The notes below the pieces were generated by a model that worked only from the letters and a program-made list of their open reading frames with translations, did not search any database and was not told the DNA's origin. This document shows positions 15,721 to 23,780 of a stretch of 64,000 bases of DNA, one piece after another. Source of the stretch: Streptomyces sp. 71268 (GTDB lineage: Bacteria; Actinomycetota; Actinomycetes; Streptomycetales; Streptomycetaceae); contig NZ_CP114200.1 in assembly GCF_029392895.1 (NCBI RefSeq), positions 2,759,001 to 2,823,000 of the forward strand, in the 5' to 3' direction. The position numbers and the translations under genes are program-made. Every line of letters begins with the position of its first letter. The first letter of the stretch is position 1.

Positions 15721-17960
15721 CGGTCGGCCGCCGCCAGCCCACCCAGCGCCGCGGGCAGTTCGCCCGTGTGCAGCACCCCGAGGCGCTGGGTGGCGCGGGT
15801 CAGCGCCACGTAGAGGTCGCTGACCGGGTAACCGGCCGGCTCCACGACGAGGACCGTGTCGAACTCCAGGCCCTTGGCCTGCCGCGGGTCGAGCAGCACC
15901 ACCTCCCGGGTCAGATCGGGCGTGGGCCCGTGGCCCGCGTCCGGCAGCTCGGCGAGCAGCCCGGCGTGCAGCTCGGCCGGGGCGATCACCGCGACCCGGC
16001 CACCGGCCCGGGCCACCGCCGCCTGGCGCGCGACGGCCGCGGCCAGCTCCGCCGGTTCGGCGCGCAGCGCCCAGGGCCGCACCCCGGTGGAGCGCACCGA
16101 CCCCGGCGCCTGGAACGCGGGGTCGTGCGCCCGCAGGAACGCGGCGGCCACCTCCATGATCTCGGCGGGCGTGCGGTAGTTGACGCCCAGCCGCACGTGC
16201 TCCCAGCGGTCGCCCACGTACGGCGCGAGGATGCGCTCCCACGAGCCGAGCCCGGCGGGGTCCGCCGTCTGGGCCGGGTCGCCGACCAGCGTCATGGAGC
16301 GCGTCGGCACCCGCCGCATCAGCAGTCGCCAGGCCATCGCCGACAGCTCCTGCGCCTCGTCCACCACGATGTGGCCGAACGCCCAGGTCCGGTCGGCCGC
16401 CGCGCGCTCGGCCGCGCTGCGGTGGTCGGCCTCCTCGTGCCGCTCGGCCATCCGCTCGGCGTCGATGATGTCGTGCGCCGCGAGCACCTCGGACTCCTCG
16501 TCCTCGAACTCGTACGTCTCCGAGCCCGCCGACAGCTCCAGCACGTTCTGCGCGTACGCGATCCGCTCCTGGCGCGCGGCCTCGGCCGCGGCGCGGGCCG
16601 CGCTGTCGTCCTCGCCGAGGAGTTCGGCCGCCTCGTCCAACAGGGGCACGTCGGCCTCGGTCCAGGCCCCGCCCTCGCGTCGGATCAGCGCGGCCGACGT
16701 CTCGTCCAGGTGGGTCGGCTCGGCGAGGAAGTCGGCGACGAACTCCTGCGGGGTGAGCGTCGGCCACAGTTCGTCGATGGCCGCGTGCACCTCGTGGCTG
16801 GTCGCGATCTCCTTGCCCAACTGGGCCAGGTCGTCGGGCCCGAGCAGGTTGGGCCCACCGAACGGGTCGGCGCCGATCCGCTCGGCCAGTTGCGCGGTGA
16901 GCGCGTCGATGACGTGGAAGGCGAAGGTGGGCCGGGCCAGGTTGTGCGGCAGTCGGCTCTCGCGGGCCCGCCAGCGCGCGTCCTCGGCCATGGCCCGGTC
17001 CAACTGGAGCGTCCCGTACCCCTCGTGGTCGACCTCCAGGGCCGACTCCGGCACGGTCTGCCGGTCCCGCAACGCCTTGGCCAGCACGTCGGCCATCGCG
17101 GCCCGCCCCTTGACCTCGGCGGCGGCCGGGCTGTCGGTGCCGGTGGCACGCACCCCGGGGAAGAGTTCGCCGAGGGTGGCCAGCAGTACGCCGGTCTCGC
17201 CGAGCGAGGGCAGCACGTCGCCGATGTAGCTCAGGAAGGCCGGGTTCGGGCCGACGATCAGCACGGCGCGGCGGGCCAGCAGCTCGCGGTGCTCGTACAG
17301 CAGGTACGCCGCCCGGTGCAGCGCGACGACGGTTTTGCCGGTGCCGGGGCCACCCTCGACGACCAGGACGCCCTGGTGCGGCGCCCGGATGATGCGGTCC
17401 TGCTCGGCCTGGATGGTACGGACGATGTCGTGCATCCGCCCGGTGCGCGCCGCGTCCAGCGAGGCCAGCAGCACCTCGTCGGCGTCGGCGCCCTCGTGGC
17501 CGGTGCGGGTCGGGTCCGCCAGGTCCATCAGCTCGTCGTGCAGCGCGGTGACGGTGCGCCCCTCGGTGCTGATGTGCCGCCTGCGCCGCAGGCCCATCGG
17601 GGAATGCCCGGTGGCCAGGTAGAAGGGCCGCGCGACATCCGCCCGCCAGTCGATTACCAAGGGTGTACGGGACGCGTCGTCCTGGCGAATTCCGATACGC
17701 CCGATGTGATGACTCCGGCCGTCCCGGAAGTCGAGGCGACCGAAACAGAGTCCGTTCTCCCCCGCGTTGATCGCACTGATCAGCCCGGCCTGCTCGGCCA
17801 CCTGCACATCCCGCTCAAGCCTGGCCTGCAAACCGTTCCCCACCTGCACGAGCGCGGCCCGCATCGCCTCCTCGGCCTGCTCCCTGAGCTGATCGAGCCG
17901 GGCATAGAGGCCAGTGATGAATTGCTGTTCCTGCCGCATTTCCTCGGTTGACAATTCCAC
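15717..17960 (-). CDS. helD: HelD-family RNA polymerase recycling ATPase (UvrD-like)
   Basis: This 747-residue superfamily 1 motor is the size of actinobacterial class II HelD. The N-terminal arm is a coiled-coil (EEMRQEQQFITGLYARLDQL) followed by a GRIGIRQDD/PLVIDWRADVARPFY segment characteristic of HelD. Walker A is VEGGPGTGKTVV, motif II VVDEAQELS, motif III LVGDPAQT, and the C-terminal motor motifs are LGVNYRTPAEI and YVALTRATQRLG. HelD proteins bind core RNA polymerase, clear stalled complexes, and in some Streptomyces (HelR) protect against rifamycin. I see no rifamycin-associated palindrome upstream. The start GTG 17960 has only a weak GGGA; ATG 17939 is an alternative. Its upstream region is unusually AT-rich and holds a plus-strand small-RNA candidate whose -35 box lies inside the first codons. 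Confidence 0.88.
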   Translation of the reverse strand: MELSTEEMRQEQQFITGLYARLDQLREQAEEAMRAALVQVGNGLQARLERDVQVAEQAGLISAINAGENGLCFGRLDFRDGRSHHIGRIGIRQDDASRTPLVIDWRADVARPFYLATGHSPMGLRRRRHISTEGRTVTALHDELMDLADPTRTGHEGADADEVLLASLDAARTGRMHDIVRTIQAEQDRIIRAPHQGVLVVEGGPGTGKTVVALHRAAYLLYEHRELLARRAVLIVGPNPAFLSYIGDVLPSLGETGVLLATLGELFPGVRATGTDSPAAAEVKGRAAMADVLAKALRDRQTVPESALEVDHEGYGTLQLDRAMAEDARWRARESRLPHNLARPTFAFHVIDALTAQLAERIGADPFGGPNLLGPDDLAQLGKEIATSHEVHAAIDELWPTLTPQEFVADFLAEPTHLDETSAALIRREGGAWTEADVPLLDEAAELLGEDDSAARAAAEAARQERIAYAQNVLELSAGSETYEFEDEESEVLAAHDIIDAERMAERHEEADHRSAAERAAADRTWAFGHIVVDEAQELSAMAWRLLMRRVPTRSMTLVGDPAQTADPAGLGSWERILAPYVGDRWEHVRLGVNYRTPAEIMEVAAAFLRAHDPAFQAPGSVRSTGVRPWALRAEPAELAAAVARQAAVARAGGRVAVIAPAELHAGLLAELPDAGHGPTPDLTREVVLLDPRQAKGLEFDTVLVVEPAGYPVSDLYVALTRATQRLGVLHTGELPAALGGLAAADR

Positions 17961-17977
17961 TCCCGACGCGTTATGCT
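17948..17977 (+). promoter_or_regulatory. Consensus sigma70-like promoter on the plus strand
   Basis: TTGACA (17948-17953), an 18-bp spacer, then TATGCT (17972-17977). The -35 is a perfect housekeeping hexamer and the -10 keeps the invariant TA and final T. Transcription would start near A17984 and run rightward, away from helD, with no plus-strand gene ahead. The -35 sits inside the helD 5' codons. Confidence 0.55.
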
Positions 17978-17983
17978 TCCCGC

Positions 17984-18084
17984 AGATGACTTGAATTCGT
18001 GTTTCTCTTCAACGAAGACACGAAGAACCAAATATACGCAGAGATAAGCCCCGGATGTCAATTCATCCGGGGCTTATCTCTTTT
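17984..18084 (+). ncRNA. Candidate ~100-nt small RNA
   Basis: Downstream of the promoter at 17948-17977 the RNA would begin near 17984. Stem-loop 1 pairs TTCGTGT (17996-18002) with ACACGAA (18018-18024), with an inner CTTC/GAAG helix (18007-18010, 18014-18017). A single-stranded A-rich linker (about 18025-18040) follows, then a 17-bp terminator hairpin and TTTT. The stretch is far more AT-rich than its surroundings. The GTG-started frame at 17999 has no Shine-Dalgarno and reads through the terminator, so I do not consider it coding. The first ~60 nt are antisense to the probable helD leader. I do not recognise an Rfam family. Confidence 0.5.
18041..18084 (+). terminator. Perfect intrinsic terminator of the candidate small RNA
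   Basis: The arms GAGATAAGCCCCGGATG (18041-18057) and CATCCGGGGCTTATCTC (18064-18080) are perfectly complementary over 17 bp with loop TCAATT, followed directly by TTTT (18081-18084). A U-tract is rare in this genome and points to plus-strand termination. The moeZ gene on the other strand has its own hairpin closer to its stop. Confidence 0.7.
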
Positions 18085-18169
18085 CGCATACGCCGCCTCG
18101 GACGGTGGTGGAGGCGGTACGTGGGCGGCGCGGGCGACGGGCGGCGCGGCCCTCGGCCGGGCACGCGCC

Positions 18170-18209
18170 GGGGCCGGGTCCGCCGCCGGCTGACGGTGGA
18201 CCCGGCCCC
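18170..18209 (-). terminator. moeZ terminator hairpin
   Basis: Arms GGGGCCGGGTCC (18170-18181) and GGACCCGGCCCC (18198-18209) form a perfect 12-bp stem about 60 nt beyond the moeZ stop codon. Confidence 0.65.
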
Positions 18210-18267
18210 TGTGCCGCGTGCCGCTGACCGCGTGGCGCCGCCGTGGGTCGCGGGGCGCGCCGCGCGG

Positions 18268-19446
18268 TCAGTAGACCGGCTTCTCCGGCTCGATCTGGTG
18301 GACCCAGCCGATCACGCCGCCGCCCACGTGCACCGCGTCCGCGAAGCCCGCGGACTTGAGCACGGCGAGCACCTCGGCCGACCGGACGCCCGTCTTGCAG
18401 TGCAAGACGATCTTCTTGTCCTGTGGAAGGCCCTGCAGGGCGTCGCCCATCAGGAACTCGTTCTTCGGGACCAACCGGGCGCCGGGGATGGAGACGATCT
18501 CGTACTCGTTCGGCTCGCGGACGTCGATGATCTCGATGCCCTCGCCGTCGTCGATCCACTGCTTGAGCTGCTTGGGCGTGATGGTCGAACCCTGCGCCGC
18601 CTCCTGGGCCTCCTCCGAGACCACGCCGCAGAACGCCTCGTAGTCGATCAGCTCGGTGACCGTCGCGTTCGGACCGCAGACCGCGCAGTCGGGGTCCTTG
18701 CGGACCTTGACCTGGCGGTAGGTCATCTCCAGGGCGTCGTAGATCATCAGGCGGCCGACCAGCGGCTCACCGATGCCGGCGAGCAGCTTGATGGCCTCGT
18801 TGACCTGGATCGAGCCGATCGAGGCGCACAACACCCCGAGCACGCCGCCCTCGGCGCAGGAGGGCACCATGCCCGGCGGCGGGGGCTCCGGGTACAGGCA
18901 GCGGTAGCACGGGCCGTGCTCGCTCCAGAACACGGACGCCTGGCCGTCGAAGCGGTAGATCGAACCCCACACGTACGGCTTGTTCAACAGCACGCACGCG
19001 TCGTTGACCAGGTAACGCGTGGCGAAGTTGTCCGTGCCGTCCACGATCAGGTCGTACTGGGAGAAGATCTCCATCACGTTCTCCGCCTCAAGGCGGTCCT
19101 CGTGCAGCACGACGTTCACGTACGGGTTGATGCCAAGGACGGTGTCGCGGGCGGACTCCGCCTTGGAGCGGCCGATGTCGGCCTGGCTGTGGATGATCTG
19201 GCGCTGCAGGTTCGACTCGTCGACCTCGTCGAACTCCACGATGCCGAGCGTGCCGACACCGGCGGCCGCCATGTACATCAGGGCGGGCGAGCCGAGGCCG
19301 CCCGCGCCCACACAGAGCACCTTGGCGTTCTTCAGTCGCTTCTGCCCGTCCATTCCCACATCGGGAATGATCAGGTGACGCGAGTACCTGCGGACCTCGT
19401 CCACGGTGAGCTCGGCAGCCGGCTCGACCAGGGGTGGCAGCGACAC
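18268..19446 (-). CDS. moeZ: MoeZ: adenylyltransferase/sulfurtransferase
   Basis: This 392-residue fusion of a ThiF/MoeB-type E1-like adenylyltransferase and a C-terminal rhodanese domain has the size of known actinobacterial MoeZ. It activates the C-terminal glycine of ubiquitin-like sulfur carriers (MoaD, CysO, secondary-metabolite carriers) and loads sulfur. Visible features are the ATP-binding CVGAGGLGSPALMYMAAAG, the zinc pairs CYRC and CAVC, the adenylation-domain Cys region VPSCAEGGV, and the rhodanese active loop LHCKTGVRS with its persulfide Cys. GTG 19446 has GGAG 6 nt upstream and gives MSLPPLVEPA, matching the usual family start. It is a single-gene unit with a downstream hairpin. 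Confidence 0.96.
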   Translation of the reverse strand: MSLPPLVEPAAELTVDEVRRYSRHLIIPDVGMDGQKRLKNAKVLCVGAGGLGSPALMYMAAAGVGTLGIVEFDEVDESNLQRQIIHSQADIGRSKAESARDTVLGINPYVNVVLHEDRLEAENVMEIFSQYDLIVDGTDNFATRYLVNDACVLLNKPYVWGSIYRFDGQASVFWSEHGPCYRCLYPEPPPPGMVPSCAEGGVLGVLCASIGSIQVNEAIKLLAGIGEPLVGRLMIYDALEMTYRQVKVRKDPDCAVCGPNATVTELIDYEAFCGVVSEEAQEAAQGSTITPKQLKQWIDDGEGIEIIDVREPNEYEIVSIPGARLVPKNEFLMGDALQGLPQDKKIVLHCKTGVRSAEVLAVLKSAGFADAVHVGGGVIGWVHQIEPEKPVY

Positions 19447-19507
19447 GGGGAACTCCGTAGTTGATGGGAGCAGCGTTGTTCTTCTGGTAACACTGCCACG
19501 CGGTGTC

Positions 19508-20257
19508 TCATTCCGTGACACCAGGTCCGATGCGCGAGACGATTTCGTCCCAGTAGCCGGGCAGCGTCTCCCACGCGTCGGCCTGGCCGTGGCCCTGCCG
19601 GTCGGTGAAGTAGATGGTGCCCGCTCCCTGCCAGCGCGCGATGCGCAGCGCCTCGTCCAGATGCGTGCGGGGCACGCCGTGCACCAGGTGGCAGAACCGC
19701 TCGGGCGGGTGGTCGGCCGTCCACGCGGCGGCCTGCGACCACCGGTAGTCGGCCCACTGCCCGGAGAAGGTCACCAACTGGTCGGCGCTCTCCACGTAGC
19801 TCGGATGCGGGTGCGTGCCGTGCGCGAACACCAGGTACGCCGGCGCGCGCAGGGCGCGCAGGGTGGTCGCGATCCGGCGCACCTCGGCCAGGCCCGGCCG
19901 CTCGGTGGGACATCGATCCAGGTAGAAGCCGTCCACCTGGTACCACTCCAGGAAGCGGTGCGCGTCCGAGAGCAGTTCGCCGAACGGGCGGGTGCCGAAC
20001 CGCACGTCGAGGTGGCCGAGCACCCGGCCGCGCGCCTCGTGTAGCCGGGCCGCCGCAGCCAGGCAGTGCGGGTCGGGGCGGGCGCCGGGCCCGCGCGCCA
20101 CGTTGAGCACCGCCCAGTGCAACGGGGTGTACGGGCGGGCCAGTTCGGCCCACTCGGCCGGCGCCACCAGCGGGTGCGCGCAGCCGGGCACCCCGAAGCC
20201 GAGCCGGCCCGCCACCGCGCCGGGACGCCGGGTACCGGTGGAGGTCACATACGGCAT
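19508..20257 (-). CDS. Spherulin-4 / GH135-like protein
   Basis: This 249-residue protein resembles spherulin-4 proteins (glycoside hydrolase family 135; the founding enzyme Sph3 cleaves galactosaminogalactan). The TIM-barrel landmarks are WAVLNVARGPG, RVLGHLDVRFGTRPF, DGFYLDRCPT, LVTFSGQWADYRW and FCHLVHGVP. Two points are odd. The family's usual catalytic Asp-Glu after strand 4 reads Asp-Arg here, and there is no signal peptide, so this version may act inside the cell or be a non-catalytic binder. ATG 20257 has GGAGG 6 nt upstream and overlaps the end of the epimerase gene by 13 bp, so the two are translationally coupled. It is the last gene of a four-gene operon with a PelF-like glycosyltransferase. 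Confidence 0.65.
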   Translation of the reverse strand: MPYVTSTGTRRPGAVAGRLGFGVPGCAHPLVAPAEWAELARPYTPLHWAVLNVARGPGARPDPHCLAAAARLHEARGRVLGHLDVRFGTRPFGELLSDAHRFLEWYQVDGFYLDRCPTERPGLAEVRRIATTLRALRAPAYLVFAHGTHPHPSYVESADQLVTFSGQWADYRWSQAAAWTADHPPERFCHLVHGVPRTHLDEALRIARWQGAGTIYFTDRQGHGQADAWETLPGYWDEIVSRIGPGVTE

Positions 20258-21306
20258 GCCGCCTCCATCCAGATGTCGGCCAGGGATTCCTCCAGGCCGA
20301 TCCGCGTCCGCCAGCCCAGCCGATCGCGCGCGGTACGCACGTCCGCCTGCTGCCAACTGCCACAACCGTCCGGGTAGACGTGCCCGACGGGCCCCGTCGG
20401 GTGGTCGGACCCGTGCTCGCCCCGGCCGTGCCCGGGGCCGTGGCCGGGCCCGCCCACGGGGCCGTGGCCGGCGCCGAGCGGCCCGTGTCCGCCGGCGTGC
20501 GCCAGGCCGGAGGGCTGGGCGGGGTGCGGCACGGAGCGCAGCGGGTGCGACCCGCCCTCCATGTCGTGCAACGCGCCGCCGAAGCCCGCCACCCGGGCCA
20601 GCACGGCGGCGGCGTCCCGCATCCGCACGGCGCGGCCGGTGCCGATGTTCACCACACCCTGGGCAGCCGACAACGATGCCGCGTGGACGGCCCGCGCCAC
20701 GTCGCGTACGTCGACGAAATCGCGCTGCGCGCCGAGCCCGGGAAACCTCAGCTCGTTGTCGCCGGCCTGCATCGCGCGCCGCATGGTGTCGGCGAGCCGA
20801 CCGAGCGGCGACCCGGGCGGCGTGCCGGGCCCGACCGGCGAGAACACGCGCAGCACGATGGCGTCGAGCCCGGAGCCGAGGACCAGCTCCGTCGCGGCCA
20901 GCTTGCTCACCCCGTACGGGCCGCCCGGGCGCGGAATGGCGTCCTCCGCGGTGGACGAGCCGGGCTGCGACGGCCCGTACTCCGCGGAGCAGCCGAGCTG
21001 CACCAGGCGCGCGCCGCAGCCGCTGCGCCGCAGCGACTCGCAGATGGTGGCGACGGCCACCGTGTTGTGCCGGGTCAGCTCCCGGGCGCCGCCGCGCGTC
21101 GTGCCCGCGCAGTTGATCACCACGCCGGGGTGGACGGCGTCCAGGAAGCGGGTCAGCGCCCCGGGGCTGCCGGTGGACAGGTCGAACCGGACGTCGGCCG
21201 CGTCGCCCCGGCCGAGTTCGGTGAGCTGCACCGCCGGGTCGGCGAGCAGATGGTCGGCGACGTAGCGCCCGATGTAACCACTGGAGCCGAGCAGGAGTAC
21301 GCGCAT
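20245..21306 (-). CDS. NAD-dependent sugar epimerase/dehydratase (extended SDR)
   Basis: This 353-residue extended SDR acts on nucleotide sugars. It has the dinucleotide fold LLLGSSGYIGRYVADHLL, an NCAGTT strand, a Ser region LGCSAEYGPS and the catalytic pair Tyr131-Lys135 in PYGVSKLAATE. A substrate-domain RDFVDVRDVARAV and a C-terminal RDRLGWRTRIGLEESL are typical of UDP-sugar 4-epimerases and dTDP-sugar enzymes. Residues about 254-309 form a Gly/His-rich insertion (GAGHGPVGGPGHGPGHG) not expected in the family. In this operon it likely supplies an epimerised nucleotide sugar to the downstream polysaccharide pathway; the exact substrate is not readable. Its stop overlaps the spherulin-like gene. 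Confidence 0.85.
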   Translation of the reverse strand: MRVLLLGSSGYIGRYVADHLLADPAVQLTELGRGDAADVRFDLSTGSPGALTRFLDAVHPGVVINCAGTTRGGARELTRHNTVAVATICESLRRSGCGARLVQLGCSAEYGPSQPGSSTAEDAIPRPGGPYGVSKLAATELVLGSGLDAIVLRVFSPVGPGTPPGSPLGRLADTMRRAMQAGDNELRFPGLGAQRDFVDVRDVARAVHAASLSAAQGVVNIGTGRAVRMRDAAAVLARVAGFGGALHDMEGGSHPLRSVPHPAQPSGLAHAGGHGPLGAGHGPVGGPGHGPGHGRGEHGSDHPTGPVGHVYPDGCGSWQQADVRTARDRLGWRTRIGLEESLADIWMEAACRM

Positions 21307-21572
21307 CAGCCGCGCCCCCGTTCCGTGGAGCCGCCGACGAGCGGGGCGCCGGCGGCGCGCCGGCACTGGTGACGGGCCGCCCCGGCGGGCCGGGTGGCCC
21401 CGGGCGTTCCGGCCGCTCGGCGGGTGGGGCGGTCGACGCGATGGTGGGTCATCTCGCTTGCTCCTTGTGAGGGTTGCGCCGCCCCCGGCCCGGTGGGCCG
21501 GGAGGTGCGGCGGCGGAGGTCGTGGGTCGTGCGCCGGCTTGCGTGGCGCACGCGGTGCCAGCGGCGTGCGCC

Positions 21573-23780
21573 CTACGGGGACACGGCCGGGCCACGGGAT
21601 CGCCGCGCCCAGCCCTCGCACGGCGCGGGGCTGCCCGCGCCGATCTCCCGTGGCACCGCGCCGCGACGGCGGACGCCGTCGGTCGCCGTACGCGTGGACG
21701 TGGCGTCCCGCACCGGGGTGCGGTGAGTGCCGGGGTCGGGGGCGGCGGGGTGACCGCCCCGGGTGGCCGGGCCCGTGTCGTACGCGCGCGGGCGTGCGCC
21801 GGCCGGCGGGTGGGTGTCGATGGCGTGCGCCCAGGGGCGGGTGAGCGCGCCGAGCGCGTACGCGCCCAGCACCAGCGCGCCGGTGGCGCAGGCGAGAGTG
21901 GTCACGGCCGCGGGCCCGCCGACCGCGACCAGGCGCTCGACCGGTCGGGCCAGCCCCGCGCACCGGGGCGCTTCGGCGGCCAGCGCGGTCGCCACCGCCA
22001 ACGCCTCGATCCCGCAGGCCAGCGCGAGCCCGCGACGCGCGGCGCGGCGGAACCCGTGCGCGGCCAGCAGGCGCGCGACGAACAGCAGCAGACCGAGCGC
22101 GCCGGCGGCGAGCGCGGCCCCGGGTCCGAAGCCGGGTCGCGGCCCGAACCCGTGCCATGTCAGGGCGCACCAGGCCGTGGCGAGCAGCGCGCCGAGCGCG
22201 CACCCGAACAGCGTCAGCGCGCCCACGAACGCCCCGCGCGCGCCCGCCGCGAACGTCGCCAACTCCCGGCTCGCCCACAGCCCGTGCCGGGCGCGCGCGG
22301 CGAACCACCGCGCGCACCAGACGGCGGGCGGCCACGCGCCGATGAGCGCCGCCACGCCCACCGCGCCGGGCGCCACCTGCCGCCAGCCCTCGGACCCCCA
22401 CCACGCGTGGAGTTCAGGCCACGCGTGGAGGTCGGGCCATCCGTGGAGGTCGGGCCACGTGTGCGGGACGGGCCAGCCGTCGGGGCCCGGGGGGCGTAGG
22501 TACGGCGGCTGCCCGGTGCGCCAGCCGGCACCGAGCGTGCCCGCGAGCGCCTCGGTGAGCAGCCAGTTCCCGCCCAGCAGGAACCCGAACAGCCAGCACC
22601 ACCACACCGGCCCGAGCCCCCACCGCCACGGCACGCGGCGAGACCGACGCGACGCGGAGGCCGAGGCCGGCTCCCAACACCCCGCCTCGCGCCCCGGCGC
22701 ACCGTCGCACCCCGAACCGCCCGCGCGCGGGCGGTTCGCGCGGGGGGTGCTCGCGCGAGGGCAGGCGGGGGGCGCCCCGGCGGCGGGCCGCGCCGGCGGA
22801 CCGTACGGCGAGCCCCCGGGTGCGGCGTGCCCGCACGGCGCGTTCCCGACCGGGACGTGCCCGTATGGGGCGTGCTCGAACGGTCCGTACGCATACGGGG
22901 CGTACGCGTCGGCGTGCGAGGTGGGGTACGGGTACGCCGTGGCGGCGGGCGGGGTGGCGGGGCCGTACGGGCTGGCGGCGAGTGCGCCGAGGGGGCTGGT
23001 CCGGGTGGCTCTGGCGGTCGGCGGTGGTGCCGTGTCGTCCGCCAGTGCGCCGGCGCGCGGCGTTCTGGCGTACAACTCCTCGGCCAGCGAGAACACGTCG
23101 CGGTGCCGGTAGCGCGAGGCGGAGCGGTCGCCGACCCCGCGCGCCTCAAGTCCCGCGGCGATCTCCCACGGGTCGACGGCCCGCTCGCACAGCTCGCGGT
23201 GCTGGTGCAGCAACTGCCGCACCGGGTCGACGTACCTCCCGCGCCGCCGCTCCCCGGGGGCGCCCGGGCCCGGCGCGCCAGCGCCGGCCGACCGCGCGGG
23301 GGCGGGCTCCTCGTCGTCCGACTGCACGGGGGCCGGCCCACCTCCCTCCGACCGCCCACCGTCCGACGGCGCGGCGTCCGCACGCCCGACGGCCGTCGCG
23401 ACAACCGACATCGCGGCGGACACCATCGGAGCGGGCGCCGCCGAGGCGGTCGGGCCGTCGTCGGTCGGGTCGGCGGGGTGGGGGCGTGGGTCGAGGGGGG
23501 CCGGGTGGCGGGGTGCGGAAGCGGACGGTTCCGCATCGGGCGGCGCGCCCCGCCCGCCGGGGGCACGCGCCTCCCCCGTGGTCTCGGCCGTCGGGCGGCG
23601 CTCCGTAGCGCCGGCCAGCGGGGCGGGCCCGGCGTGGTGCGCGGGGCGCGGGCCGCGCTCGGGCGCGGTCACGGCGGCGGGCGACGGGCTGGCCGCCGGC
23701 TGCGGATTGGCGGTGGGCGGCGGGTTAGCGGCGGCCTCGGCCGAGGGCGGGTTGTCGGGGGCCCGCTCGGGCGGCGTCAT
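21573..23780 (-). CDS. Large membrane protein with disordered N-terminus and WPDLH repeats
   Basis: I do not recognise a named family over the full 735 residues. Residues 1-180 are Pro/Ala-rich and disordered. A short conserved-looking module at about 187-242 (QLLHQHRELCERAVDPWEIA through FSLAEELYART) may be a small helical domain. Residues 255-330 are Tyr/Pro/Ala/Gly-rich (PYGHVPVGNAPCGHA). Hydrophobic helices begin at about 390 and there are roughly six to eight up to 650, followed by a disordered tail. Between the first two helices lies a repeat WPDLHGWPDLHAWPELHAW, probably exposed outside the cell. Its ATG overlaps the glycosyltransferase stop (ATGA), so it is translated with that enzyme. 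A role as the membrane component of a polysaccharide synthesis or export system is inferred from context only. Confidence 0.6.
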   Translation of the reverse strand: MTPPERAPDNPPSAEAAANPPPTANPQPAASPSPAAVTAPERGPRPAHHAGPAPLAGATERRPTAETTGEARAPGGRGAPPDAEPSASAPRHPAPLDPRPHPADPTDDGPTASAAPAPMVSAAMSVVATAVGRADAAPSDGGRSEGGGPAPVQSDDEEPAPARSAGAGAPGPGAPGERRRGRYVDPVRQLLHQHRELCERAVDPWEIAAGLEARGVGDRSASRYRHRDVFSLAEELYARTPRAGALADDTAPPPTARATRTSPLGALAASPYGPATPPAATAYPYPTSHADAYAPYAYGPFEHAPYGHVPVGNAPCGHAAPGGSPYGPPARPAAGAPPACPRASTPRANRPRAGGSGCDGAPGREAGCWEPASASASRRSRRVPWRWGLGPVWWCWLFGFLLGGNWLLTEALAGTLGAGWRTGQPPYLRPPGPDGWPVPHTWPDLHGWPDLHAWPELHAWWGSEGWRQVAPGAVGVAALIGAWPPAVWCARWFAARARHGLWASRELATFAAGARGAFVGALTLFGCALGALLATAWCALTWHGFGPRPGFGPGAALAAGALGLLLFVARLLAAHGFRRAARRGLALACGIEALAVATALAAEAPRCAGLARPVERLVAVGGPAAVTTLACATGALVLGAYALGALTRPWAHAIDTHPPAGARPRAYDTGPATRGGHPAAPDPGTHRTPVRDATSTRTATDGVRRRGAVPREIGAGSPAPCEGWARRSRGPAVSP
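22402..22461 (-). repeat. Tandem repeat encoding WPDLH units
   Basis: Three imperfect ~18-bp units (plus-strand core GTGGAGGTCGGGCCA) encode WPDLHG, WPDLHA and WPELHA in an extramembrane loop of the membrane protein. Confidence 0.7.

Noticed and set aside
17961..18090. Rifamycin-associated element (RAE) upstream of helD
   Set aside because: Only a GGGGCTT half resembles the palindrome; the rest belongs to a perfect terminator hairpin, so induction by rifamycin is not supported.
17999..18193. 64-codon plus-strand frame starting GTG 17999
   Set aside because: No Shine-Dalgarno; it runs through a perfect intrinsic terminator and ends in Gly/Ala low complexity. A non-coding RNA fits better.
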